This document shows, in pieces, positions 1-6,520 of a DNA stretch of 18,347 nucleotides. The DNA comes from Planctomycetota bacterium (GTDB taxonomy: Bacteria > Planctomycetota > Planctomycetia > Gemmatales > Gemmataceae). The notes under the pieces are model-generated. The model searched no databases. It had not been told where the DNA came from and was given only the letters and a program-made list of their open reading frames with translations. Both the position numbers and the translations under genes were made by a program. The DNA is taken from the NCBI GenBank assembly GCA_018970845.1, contig JAGWVO010000021.1, forward strand, positions 1 to 18,347. The letters are read 5' to 3'. Positions within the stretch are counted from its first letter, which is position 1. Every line of letters begins with the position of its first letter.

Positions 1-2
1 TC

Positions 3-143
3 GCGAACATCGAGGGAGTGGAGAGCGCCGTCGTCCATTTTCGGGAAGGCTTTGTCAAGGCGATGGTCGATCCATCCAAGACCGACAGGGCGGCGCTGGC
101 CGCCGCCTTGAGGAAAGCCCAGGTGGATGTCACGGAACCATGA
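3..143 (+). CDS. Heavy-metal-associated (HMA) domain protein, 3' end only
   Basis: An open frame enters from the left edge and stops at TGA 141-143, giving 46 visible residues. The segment reads N-I-E-G-V-E-S-A-V-V, then a hydrophobic strand, then V-D-P-S-K-T-D and an alanine/leucine-rich helix. That is the pattern of the second half of an HMA fold (PF00403): a 'GV..v.V' strand, a 'v.vDp.kt' strand and a closing helix. The metal-binding CxxC would lie upstream of the window and cannot be seen. Proteins of this family bind Cu, Hg or similar thiophilic metals, either as small chaperones or as domains of larger proteins. The stop is 49 bases before the DUF1552 start on the same strand, so co-transcription is possible. 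Whether this is a stand-alone HMA protein or the tail of a larger one cannot be decided here. Confidence 0.65.
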   Translation, partial: ANIEGVESAVVHFREGFVKAMVDPSKTDRAALAAALRKAQVDVTEP

Positions 144-176
144 ATGCCGGTTGCCAGTGCCGGCTTGGAATTGCAA

Positions 177-182
177 GGGAGG
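177..182 (+). promoter_or_regulatory. Shine-Dalgarno site deciding the DUF1552 start
   Basis: GGGAGG lies ten bases before ATG 193. It supports ATG 193 over the in-frame ATG at 127, which has no such motif and would overlap the upstream HMA gene by 17 bases. Confidence 0.6.
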
Positions 183-192
183 TTATCCAGCC

Positions 193-1458
193 ATGACTCA
201 CGCCGCCATCGCGCCGTTGGACAGGCGCTCCGTGCTGAGGGGTGCGGGAATCGCGGTCGCGTTGCCTTTTCTTGATGCGATGCGCCCGGCTTTCGGCGCC
301 TCGGCGCGCAAGGCCGCGGGCCAAGGCGCCGTGCCGCGGCGCATGGTGTGCATCCAGACCAACCAGGGGATCATGCCCCAGTTCTTTTTTCCGGAAAAGC
401 CCGGCAGGGGATTCGCGCTTCCTCCCTACCTCCAGATCCTGGCTTCCCACCGCGAGCGTTTCACGGTGTTTTCCGGCGTGAGCCTTCCAGGGGTCACGGG
501 CGGGCACCAGGCCGAGAAATGCTTCATCACCGGCACGCCCCATCCCGACCAGAACGGCTTCCGCAACGACATTTCCCTCGACCAGGTGGCGGCCGAGCAT
601 GTGGGGAACAAGACAAGGCATCCCTCGCTTGTGCTTGCGATGACCACGGAAGGCAAGACCCTCAGCTACACCCGGAACGGCTCGCCGATACCCGCCGAAA
701 GCAGCCCCCGGCGGCTGTTCCAGAAACTGTTCGTGCAGGGCAAGCCGGGAGAAGTCGCCGAGGCCGTCGAGGCGCTGCGCATGGGACGCAGCATGATGGA
801 CTTCCTCGGGGGAGAAACCGCCCGGCTTTCCCGTTCCCTTTCCGGCGAGGACAAGGCCAGGCTCGACCAGTATCTCTCTTCGGTGCGCGACCTCGAGAAG
901 CGCATGCACTCGGCGGAGGAATGGGAGCAGAAGCCCAAGCCCGTCGTGGCGCGCGGCCAACCCGACGACATTCAGGAGGCGATGCGCTTCGTGGAGAAGA
1001 CGGACCAGATGTTCGACCTTGTGAGGCTGGCGATCGAGACCGATTCGACCCGGGTGGTTTCCCTGTTCATCGACACGACGGTGATCCACAACATCACCCA
1101 CCATGGCAACCGGCCTGAAATGGTCGCCGAGCTTCGCTCGCACGAGGAGGGGCAGTTCAAGGCGCTGAACCGGTTCCTGTCGGCCCTGGCCCAGGCCAGG
1201 GAGGGGGAAGCCGACCTTCTCGACCGCACCCAGGTCCTTTACGGAACCTGCATGGGGAGCGCCAATTCGCACAGCAATGTAAACCTTCCCGTGCTGCTTG
1301 CGGGCGGCGGATTCCGGCACGGGCAGCATCTCGCGTTCAGCACCGCCAACAACCACAACCTGGCGACCCTTTATGTGTCGATGCTCCAGCGCCTCGGCAT
1401 CGAAGCGGGCAGCTTCGCCAGCGCCAAGACCACCATGCGGGGCCTGGAAATGGCTTAA
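193..1458 (+). CDS. DUF1552 family secreted protein
   Basis: This 421-residue protein carries a twin-arginine-like N-terminus, D-R-R-S-V-L-R-G followed by a hydrophobic stretch (about residues 9-28) and an A-F-G-A cleavage-like region, so export is likely, probably by Tat. The body fits the DUF1552 family, which is abundant in Planctomycetes: an early R-M-V-C-I-Q-T-N-Q-G segment, F-F-P near residue 60, 'FSGVSLPGVTGGHQAEKCFITG' split across residues about 94-116, and a late 'YGTCMGSANSHSNVNLPVLLAGG' region. Its function is not established. The family commonly sits beside DUF1592/DUF1588/DUF1595 cytochrome-type proteins, and no such partner is visible here, although it could lie left of the window. 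Start at ATG 193 is preferred because of the GGGAGG site; an upstream in-frame ATG at 127 exists. The 3' end faces the convergent sulfatase 1. Confidence 0.88.
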   Translation: MTHAAIAPLDRRSVLRGAGIAVALPFLDAMRPAFGASARKAAGQGAVPRRMVCIQTNQGIMPQFFFPEKPGRGFALPPYLQILASHRERFTVFSGVSLPGVTGGHQAEKCFITGTPHPDQNGFRNDISLDQVAAEHVGNKTRHPSLVLAMTTEGKTLSYTRNGSPIPAESSPRRLFQKLFVQGKPGEVAEAVEALRMGRSMMDFLGGETARLSRSLSGEDKARLDQYLSSVRDLEKRMHSAEEWEQKPKPVVARGQPDDIQEAMRFVEKTDQMFDLVRLAIETDSTRVVSLFIDTTVIHNITHHGNRPEMVAELRSHEEGQFKALNRFLSALAQAREGEADLLDRTQVLYGTCMGSANSHSNVNLPVLLAGGGFRHGQHLAFSTANNHNLATLYVSMLQRLGIEAGSFASAKTTMRGLEMA

Positions 1459-1550
1459 TGAATCAGGCAAGCGCGGGCAGGGGCCCCACCAGCGCAACCT
1501 GTGTCAACCATCCGGCGCCCATGAGGCTTCGAGAACATCATGAGCGGGAA

Positions 1551-1579
1551 GTCCGCTTGGAGCGGATGAGGAGTTTGCC
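1551..1579 (+). terminator. Possible weak terminator after DUF1552
   Basis: TCCGCT (1552-1557), loop TGG, AGCGGA (1561-1566) form a perfect six-base stem. It is followed after a short spacer by a T-rich stretch (CCTTTTATTT from 1578) that runs into the end of the convergent sulfatase gene. The stem is short and the T-run is interrupted and distant, so this is only a weak candidate. Confidence 0.22.
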
Positions 1580-1581
1580 TT

Positions 1582-3021
1582 TTATTTGGGCGCGCGCGGG
1601 CCGGGTTTCATCGGTCCATCGACGCCGCCGGGCGGCAGCTTGTCGGCAAAGCGGTCGTCGTCCTTGGCCTCGGCCTTGAGCTTGGCCAGTTCGGCCTTGA
1701 GCTTGGCCAGCGTGTCAGCCTGCGCCGGCGCCGCGGCGATGTTGTTCAACTCGCGCGGGTCGGACTTCAGGTCGAACAGTTCCCACTGGTTGATCTTCGG
1801 GAAGTGGATCAGCTTGTGCGTGGCCGTTCGGATCCCGAAGTGCGGCTGCACCTTGTGCGCCCCGGGATAGTCGTAATACCGGTAATACATGGCCGAGCGC
1901 CAATCGGCGGGAGGCTTGCCCGCCAGCACGCCGAGCGCGCTTTTGCCCTGCATGTCGGCAGGCACCGGGAGGCCGGCTGCGGTGAGGAAGCTGGGGGCGT
2001 GGTCGATGTTGAGCACCATCGCCTCGCTGCTTGAGCCGGCGGGAATCTTGCCGGGCCAGCGGGCCACAAGCGGGGTGCGAAGCGACTCCTCATACATGAA
2101 GCGCTTGTCGTACCAGCCATGGTCGCCGAGGTAAAAGCCCTGGTCGGAGGTGTAAATCACGAGGGTGTTGCCGGCCAGGCCCTTGGAGTCGAGGTGGCCC
2201 AGGAGACGGCCGACGGAATCATCCACCGATTCCACGCAGGCGAGGTAGTCGCGCATGTATCGCTGGTAGTTCCAGCGCTTGCGCTGCGCCGGGGTGAGGC
2301 CCTCGGGCGGTTTCTCCTTGAGGTCGGTCGGGGTGAGGTCGCGGTCCACCCGCATCGTGGCCTCGCGCGCGGCGTCACCGCGGGTTGAATAGTCGTCATC
2401 GAAGGTGGCGGGCAGGGGAACCTCGACATTCTTCCATTTCTCGGCCTTGTCGGCCCGGGGCTGCCAGTTGCGGTGCGGAGCCTTGTGGTGGCACATCAGG
2501 AAGAACGGCTTGTCGGAGGGGCGCTTGTCGAGGAACTCGATGGCGAAATCGGTGATGAGGTCGGTGCAGTAGCCCTGATGCTTGACCGCTTCCCTGGTGT
2601 CGTAAAACACCGGGTTGTGGTAGAGGCCTTGGCCGGGAAGGATGCGCCAGAAGTTGAACCCCTGCGGGTCGCTGCCCAGGTGCCATTTGCCGATCATGCC
2701 GGTGTGGTAGCCGCCCGCTTGGAGCAACTTGGCGACCGTCTGGCGGGCCGGGTCGAGGCGGTTGAAGGCCGGCACGCCGTTGATGTGGGAGTATTGCCCG
2801 GTGAGGATGGCGGCCCGGGATGGCGTGCAGATGGAATTCGTGACCATGCAGCGGTCGAGCCTGACGCCCTCCCGGGCGATGCGGTCGATATGGGGTGTCT
2901 TGTTGATGGCGCTGCCGTAGGCCGATATGGCCTGGAAGGCGTGGTCATCGGACATGATGAAAAGGATGTTCGGCCTGTCCTGGCCGCAAAGCGCCATGGC
3001 GCAGGCAAGTAGGGAGAGCAT
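1582..3021 (-). CDS. Sulfatase, formylglycine-dependent, secreted (sulfatase 1)
   Basis: This type I sulfatase (479 residues) hydrolyses sulfate esters, probably on a sulfated polysaccharide outside the cytoplasm. A short hydrophobic N-terminus ending A-L-C-G-Q looks like a signal peptide. The core begins R-P-N-I-L-F-I-M-S-D-D (metal-binding Asp 25-26). C65-T-P-S-R69 is the canonical C-x-P-S-R motif whose Cys becomes formylglycine, followed by A-A-I-L-T-G. Further landmarks are G-K-W-H-L-G (111-116), A-P-H (181-183), S-D-Q-G (292-295) and Y-D-K-R-F-M-Y-E near 304-311. The C-terminus has W-E-L-F-D-L-K-S-D-P-R-E, typical of the DUF4976-type end. The substrate is not readable, though the overall layout resembles amino-sugar/uronate sulfatases. 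There is no strong Shine-Dalgarno, and CCTTGG/CCAAGG (3037-3057) can form a hairpin just before the start. An in-frame stop upstream leaves no earlier start. It lies 64 bases downstream of the DUF1559 gene on the same strand. Confidence 0.92.
   Translation of the reverse strand: MLSLLACAMALCGQDRPNILFIMSDDHAFQAISAYGSAINKTPHIDRIAREGVRLDRCMVTNSICTPSRAAILTGQYSHINGVPAFNRLDPARQTVAKLLQAGGYHTGMIGKWHLGSDPQGFNFWRILPGQGLYHNPVFYDTREAVKHQGYCTDLITDFAIEFLDKRPSDKPFFLMCHHKAPHRNWQPRADKAEKWKNVEVPLPATFDDDYSTRGDAAREATMRVDRDLTPTDLKEKPPEGLTPAQRKRWNYQRYMRDYLACVESVDDSVGRLLGHLDSKGLAGNTLVIYTSDQGFYLGDHGWYDKRFMYEESLRTPLVARWPGKIPAGSSSEAMVLNIDHAPSFLTAAGLPVPADMQGKSALGVLAGKPPADWRSAMYYRYYDYPGAHKVQPHFGIRTATHKLIHFPKINQWELFDLKSDPRELNNIAAAPAQADTLAKLKAELAKLKAEAKDDDRFADKLPPGGVDGPMKPGPRAPK
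1671..1710. repeat. 21-base tandem duplication inside sulfatase 1
   Basis: Nineteen bases beginning CGGCCTTGAG (1671-1689) recur exactly at 1692-1710, a period of 21. In the protein this gives two adjacent copies of the heptad L-A-K-L-K-A-E near the C-terminus. This is an in-frame repeat that lengthens a charged amphipathic helix. Confidence 0.8.
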
Positions 3022-3085
3022 GGTGGAACCCGGGAGCCTTGGAAACCAGACCCAAGGTTAACAGGAGCGCCGGGCTTCACAAGGG

Positions 3086-4072
3086 TCACCAGGCCGGCGC
3101 CTCGCCCCCGGCGCGCGAGGAGAGGCCAATCAGCACGGCTTGGTCGATTGATGGAAGAATCGCCCGGGCGGAACCGTCCACGAAGGCGAAATTGACGCCT
3201 CCGGTGTGCTGGCTGCCGTAGGCCATCCACCGGTACTGGATGAACGGTTCGATGTCCGTCAGCGGAACTGGCGGCGGCGGCGTGGGCGGGTTGGTGGGCG
3301 GCGGCGGAGTGTAGGCCCGGCCCATGCCGCCGTTGAGCTGGGCGATGCCCGAATGAGTGACATGGTAGAGGGCCATCGGGCTGGCGGGCGCCCAAGCGCG
3401 CAATTGGCGGAAAGGTTGCAAGGGCGGGCTCGGCTTGGGCTGGAGCGGCGCGGAGAGCCAACTATCCCAGGCGCCGTCGTAATGGGTTCTCTCGCCGAAG
3501 AGGATGGTTTGGCTGGTGCCGTCGAGGATCTCGGCCATCTTCACGGAAAGCTGGTTGGCCTTCGGCTTGGAGAGCGCTCCGGTTTCATGGAAGATTCCGT
3601 CATTCTTGGCCTGATCCAACGGCAGGGCCACGGTGCCGCCGTTGCCGCCATAGCTGGTGAGCGCCGCCGACATCGAATTGATGCCCAATGGTTCCGGATT
3701 GGTGTCGAGGTTCGCCGAGGGGCAGACGAGTCCCTTGATCACGATGGTGGCGGGGCCGCCGGGCATTTGGTTGTTGGTGGGCACGGCCCAGTCGAGTTTC
3801 TGGAACAGGGCCGCCTGTTCGATATAGGGCAGCAGGTGGCAATAAAAGCTGGCGTTGCGGTTGGGTTGCCGCTCGTACCCTGGCGGGAACTCGGCAAAAG
3901 TGCCGTGGAAGCTGGAACAGGCGAGGGCGAGTTGCTTGAGGTTGTTCTGGCAGGACAACCGGTTGGAGGCTTCCCGCACCCTTTGCACCGCGGGCACGAG
4001 CAGCGCCAACAGGATGCCGATGATGGCGATCACCACCAGCAATTCGATGAGCGTGAAGGCGCGCCTCTTCAT
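3086..4072 (-). CDS. DUF1559 prepilin-like protein (H-x9-DG type)
   Basis: This 328-residue protein begins with a class III (type IV pilin-like) signal, K-R-R-A-F-T-L-I-E-L-L followed by a hydrophobic helix to about residue 28. Glu at position +5 after the expected cleavage point is present, but the residue before Phe is Ala rather than the commoner Gly. The body has a V-R-E-A-S-N-R-L-S-C-Q-N-N-L-K-Q motif (32-47), an I-L-D-G-T-S-Q-T-I-L-F-G-E-R segment (182-195) and a C-terminal H289-x9-D299-G300, which defines the DUF1559/H-X9-DG family. Such genes occur in very large paralogous sets in Planctomycetes, and their role is unproven (pseudopilin-like surface or secretion components are suspected). 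Odd here is a proline-rich insert at about 256-270. GGAG precedes ATG 4072 by nine bases. A TAAAAT box (complement of 4171-4176) could be its -10. Confidence 0.9.
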   Translation of the reverse strand: MKRRAFTLIELLVVIAIIGILLALLVPAVQRVREASNRLSCQNNLKQLALACSSFHGTFAEFPPGYERQPNRNASFYCHLLPYIEQAALFQKLDWAVPTNNQMPGGPATIVIKGLVCPSANLDTNPEPLGINSMSAALTSYGGNGGTVALPLDQAKNDGIFHETGALSKPKANQLSVKMAEILDGTSQTILFGERTHYDGAWDSWLSAPLQPKPSPPLQPFRQLRAWAPASPMALYHVTHSGIAQLNGGMGRAYTPPPPTNPPTPPPPVPLTDIEPFIQYRWMAYGSQHTGGVNFAFVDGSARAILPSIDQAVLIGLSSRAGGEAPAW

Positions 4073-4190
4073 GGTGCGGAACTCCGTGGCGCGCCCGATG
4101 GATGGACCGCCCCAGTTCGGCCATCGGCACGGCGGCGGGCCGTCTTGACCGTTACGGGTTCAACCTTGGCATTTTATCCGGCGGGGGGAT

Positions 4191-4223
4191 GAAAAAACCC
4201 GCGAACCGTTCAGGTCCGCGGGT
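4191..4223 (-). terminator. Intrinsic terminator of the DUF1080 gene
   Basis: ACCCGCG (4197-4203) pairs perfectly with CGCGGGT (4217-4223). Three further inner pairs follow one mismatch. Read on the minus strand the hairpin is followed directly by a run of six T (complement of 4192-4197). It sits 26 bases after the DUF1080 stop and before the DUF1559 gene, so those two genes are probably separate transcripts. Confidence 0.8.
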
Positions 4224-4248
4224 GATCGGGAAATCAGGAGTCGGACTG

Positions 4249-4851
4249 CTACTTGAGTTCCTTCACCTCGACCTTGCGGACCCACACGGTGGAACCCGGG
4301 TCGTGCTGCTGGATGGCGAGGTGGCCCTTGGTGAAGTCGAACTTCGGGTCGGTGACCTTGGTGTCGACGGTCACCTTGCCGTTGACCTTGATGATGATGT
4401 GGTTGCCCTTGGCGGTGACTTCCTGGGTGAACCAGGTGTCGGGCGGCACGAGGATGTCGAACACCTTGACGACATTGTAGAGGCTGCCGGTTTTCACCTT
4501 GTCGGAGCCTGTGCTGTTGATCTGGGCCTCGAAGCCCGGGGGGAAGGCCTTGGCGTACTTGACGCGGAAGTACTGGCCGCTGTTGCCCTTGTCGGAGATC
4601 TTGGCCTCAATGCGATAAACGAGGTCGGTGAAGTCATCGCGTTCGGTGAAGAGGTGGCCGGCGGGGCCGCTTCCCTTGATGGCGCCGTCGACGACTTCCC
4701 ACTTGGCCTTGTCGTCGGGGTGGGTCTTCCATCCCTTGAGGTCCTTGCCGTTGAACAACTGGACGAACCCCTCGGATTTGTCCTGGGCGGAAGCGGCGCC
4801 GGCCAATCCGATGAGGGAGAGGGCCGCCAGGGCCCTGAGCTGGAATGTCAT
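4249..4851 (-). CDS. DUF1080 family secreted protein (3-keto-disaccharide hydrolase domain)
   Basis: This 200-residue protein consists of a signal peptide (hydrophobic stretch to A-S-A-Q near residue 23) and a single DUF1080 domain (PF06439). The family signature is visible as G-F-V-Q-L-F-N-G-K-D-L-K-G-W-K (28-42), followed by W-E-V-V-D-G-A-I-K-G, an N-S-G-Q-Y-F-R segment, F-E-A-Q-I-N and a closing G-H-L-A-I-Q-Q-H strand. The fold is a concanavalin-like beta sandwich. Members have been assigned 3-keto-glycoside/disaccharide hydrolysis or glycan-binding roles, and which applies here is not decided. The length equals one domain, with nothing appended. Start ATG 4851 is supported by AGGAG eleven bases upstream. 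It ends in a strong intrinsic terminator and is divergent from MFS transporter 1, which suggests but does not prove coordinated expression. Confidence 0.9.
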   Translation of the reverse strand: MTFQLRALAALSLIGLAGAASAQDKSEGFVQLFNGKDLKGWKTHPDDKAKWEVVDGAIKGSGPAGHLFTERDDFTDLVYRIEAKISDKGNSGQYFRVKYAKAFPPGFEAQINSTGSDKVKTGSLYNVVKVFDILVPPDTWFTQEVTAKGNHIIIKVNGKVTVDTKVTDPKFDFTKGHLAIQQHDPGSTVWVRKVEVKELK

Positions 4852-5028
4852 GTGATTCGGTTCTCCTGTAAGCGTCGTCGGCGGCGCGGAGAGTCTGCCG
4901 GCCCGCCCGACACAACGGATATGCTATCCTTCCCGCCCTGCGGGGCCAGCGGAAAAGGTGGCCTGCGGGCACCGTGGAATCCGGGTAGAGTGTGGAATGG
5001 AACACCCGGCCTGACAGGATCCCCATTC
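4852..5028. promoter_or_regulatory. Divergent intergenic region DUF1080 / MFS 1
   Basis: These 177 bases separate two genes transcribed apart and must hold at least one promoter for each. The only notable structure is GGATA-TGC-TATCC (4917-4929), a perfect five-base inverted repeat lying centrally. It could be a regulator site, or a -10-like TATGCT. No good -35 partner is visible on either strand. Confidence 0.3.
5016..5019 (+). promoter_or_regulatory. Shine-Dalgarno site deciding the MFS 1 start
   Basis: AGGA lies nine bases before ATG 5029. The reading frame stays open far upstream (to 4102), but that part is antisense to DUF1080. This site plus the typical transporter N-terminus places the start at 5029. 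Confidence 0.5.
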
Positions 5029-6513
5029 ATGAGTTCCGAAACCCCTCGCCATCCGGGCGCCACCGCCCGCATGGCCGCCCTGGTCGCCGCGTTCCTCGGC
5101 TGGATGTTCGACGGCTTCGAGATCGGTTTGTTTCCGGTGATTTCAAGGCCGGCGTTGATCGACCTGCTCCACCTGGGCACCGCGGAGAAGGCCATCATCG
5201 ATTCGGAGGTCGGCCGCTGGAACGGGGTGATCATCGCCGCGTTCCTGGCCGGCGCCGCCACGGGTGGCGTGCTGTTTGGCTGGCTGGGAGACCGCCTTGG
5301 CCGGGTTCGGGCCATGGCCCTGAGCATCCTCACCTACGCTGGCTTCAGCGGCCTGGGCGCGTTCTGCGCCGAACCCTGGCACATGGTGGTGGTGAGGTTT
5401 GTCGCCGCGTTGGGCATGGGGGGGGAATGGTCGCTGGGCGTGGCGCTGGTGCGCGAGGTGTGGGGGGGGCGGTCTCCCGCGATGCTCGCCGGCCTGATCG
5501 GCGCCGCGGCCAACGCCGGTTTCGCCCTGGTGGGTTTCATCAGCCTCGGCATCAACCAACTGCACGGCGCGCTGGCATCGCTGGGCCTGCCCGACGACTG
5601 GGTGAAATGGCGCCTGCTCATGCTCGTGGGCATCGCCCCGGCGTTCCTCACCTTTGTCATCCGGCTGTTCGTGCCCGAGTCGGAGGATTGGGAAGCCGAA
5701 AAGGCCAAGGGATCCACCGACGGATGGCGGACGGAGGACCTGTTCGGCGTGCTCCTGGGAGCGGCGGCTTCCCTGGGCATCCTGGCGCTGTGGGCGAACG
5801 ACATGGCCTACGCCGTTCGGCTGGGAGGAACCGCCGTGCTTTTGGCGGTGGTGCTGGCCGGGTACCTGTACCCGGTCCACCGCTACCTCGGGCGCATGGA
5901 CATGGGTGACGCGGGGCGATTGGTGCTGCCTCGCATGGTCCTGGGCGCGGCGCTGTCGGGCGTGGCGCTTCTGGGCACCTGGGCCAGCATGCAGTGGGCT
6001 CCCACCTGGGTTGGCAAGCTGTCGACCAACCCGGATGCCCGGGCCTGGACGCAGATCGCCAGCGCCACGGGCGCCGTGTTCGGCGGCCTGTTCGGCGCCT
6101 ACCTTGGGGCCCTTGCCGGCAGGCGGGTCGCCTACGCGGCGCTCTGCCTGCTGTCCTTGGGATCAACACAGTATTTTTATCGCTTCAACGAGGCCTACGA
6201 CATTCATTTCCTGGCCTCGGCTTTCGTCGCCGGCGGCCTCACGGCTTCGTTCTACGGCTGGCTCCCCCTGTACCTTCCCGAGCTGTTCCCGACGCGCGTG
6301 AGGGCCACGGCGCAGGGCTTCTGCTTCAACTTCGGGAGGATCATCGCGGCGATCGGCGCCCTGCAGACGGGGGCGCTCATGAAGGGCGTCTTCCAGGAGG
6401 ACTACGCCCGCGCCTGCTCCTTCATGAGCTTTGTCTATCTGGCTGGTCCGCTTCTAATCCTGCTGGCCCCGGTGACGGTGCGGCGCGGGGCGCCCGGCGG
6501 CCAAGCCGGCTGA
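5029..6513 (+). CDS. MFS transporter, metabolite:H+ symporter type (MFS 1)
   Basis: This 494-residue inner-membrane transporter of the major facilitator superfamily has about twelve hydrophobic helices with a central loop. Diagnostic features are F-L-G-W-M-F-D-G-F-E in helix 1 (22-31, with membrane-embedded Asp28 and Glu31), the helix 2-3 loop G-D-R-L-G-R (87-92), R-F-V-A-A-L-G-M-G-G-E-W-S in helix 4, and L-P-E-L-F-P-T-R-V-R-A-T-A-Q-G-F-C-F-N-F-G-R in the second half. This pattern matches the sialate/aromatic-acid/sugar-acid symporter branch, but the substrate cannot be read from it. Relatives import small organic acids or sugar acids with protons. It is divergent from DUF1080 and its stop is seven bases from the stop of sulfatase 2 on the other strand. 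It is clearly a paralogue of MFS 2 in this window. The ATG 5029 start is preferred; extension further upstream is an antisense artefact. Confidence 0.9.
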   Translation: MSSETPRHPGATARMAALVAAFLGWMFDGFEIGLFPVISRPALIDLLHLGTAEKAIIDSEVGRWNGVIIAAFLAGAATGGVLFGWLGDRLGRVRAMALSILTYAGFSGLGAFCAEPWHMVVVRFVAALGMGGEWSLGVALVREVWGGRSPAMLAGLIGAAANAGFALVGFISLGINQLHGALASLGLPDDWVKWRLLMLVGIAPAFLTFVIRLFVPESEDWEAEKAKGSTDGWRTEDLFGVLLGAAASLGILALWANDMAYAVRLGGTAVLLAVVLAGYLYPVHRYLGRMDMGDAGRLVLPRMVLGAALSGVALLGTWASMQWAPTWVGKLSTNPDARAWTQIASATGAVFGGLFGAYLGALAGRRVAYAALCLLSLGSTQYFYRFNEAYDIHFLASAFVAGGLTASFYGWLPLYLPELFPTRVRATAQGFCFNFGRIIAAIGALQTGALMKGVFQEDYARACSFMSFVYLAGPLLILLAPVTVRRGAPGGQAG

Positions 6514-6520
6514 GCGCGAA

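Noticed and set aside
1480..1487. GGGGCCCC palindrome between DUF1552 and sulfatase 1
   Set aside because: It has no loop and no T-run, and an eight-base GC palindrome is expected by chance in DNA of this composition.
130..1497. Long open frame (455 codons) on the minus strand opposite DUF1552
   Set aside because: It mirrors the third-position GC bias of a well-supported DUF1552 gene, is rich in Arg, Gly, His and Pro, and shows no recognisable domain.
3206..4192. Open frame (328 codons) on the plus strand opposite DUF1559
   Set aside because: It shadows a gene with a clear prepilin signal and H-x9-DG motif, and the translation is Arg/Gly-rich without a domain.
4102..5028. A 309-codon upstream extension of the MFS 1 frame
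   Set aside because: It is antisense to the well-supported DUF1080 gene and the translated extension is not transporter-like. MFS 1 has a good start with a ribosome-binding site at 5029.
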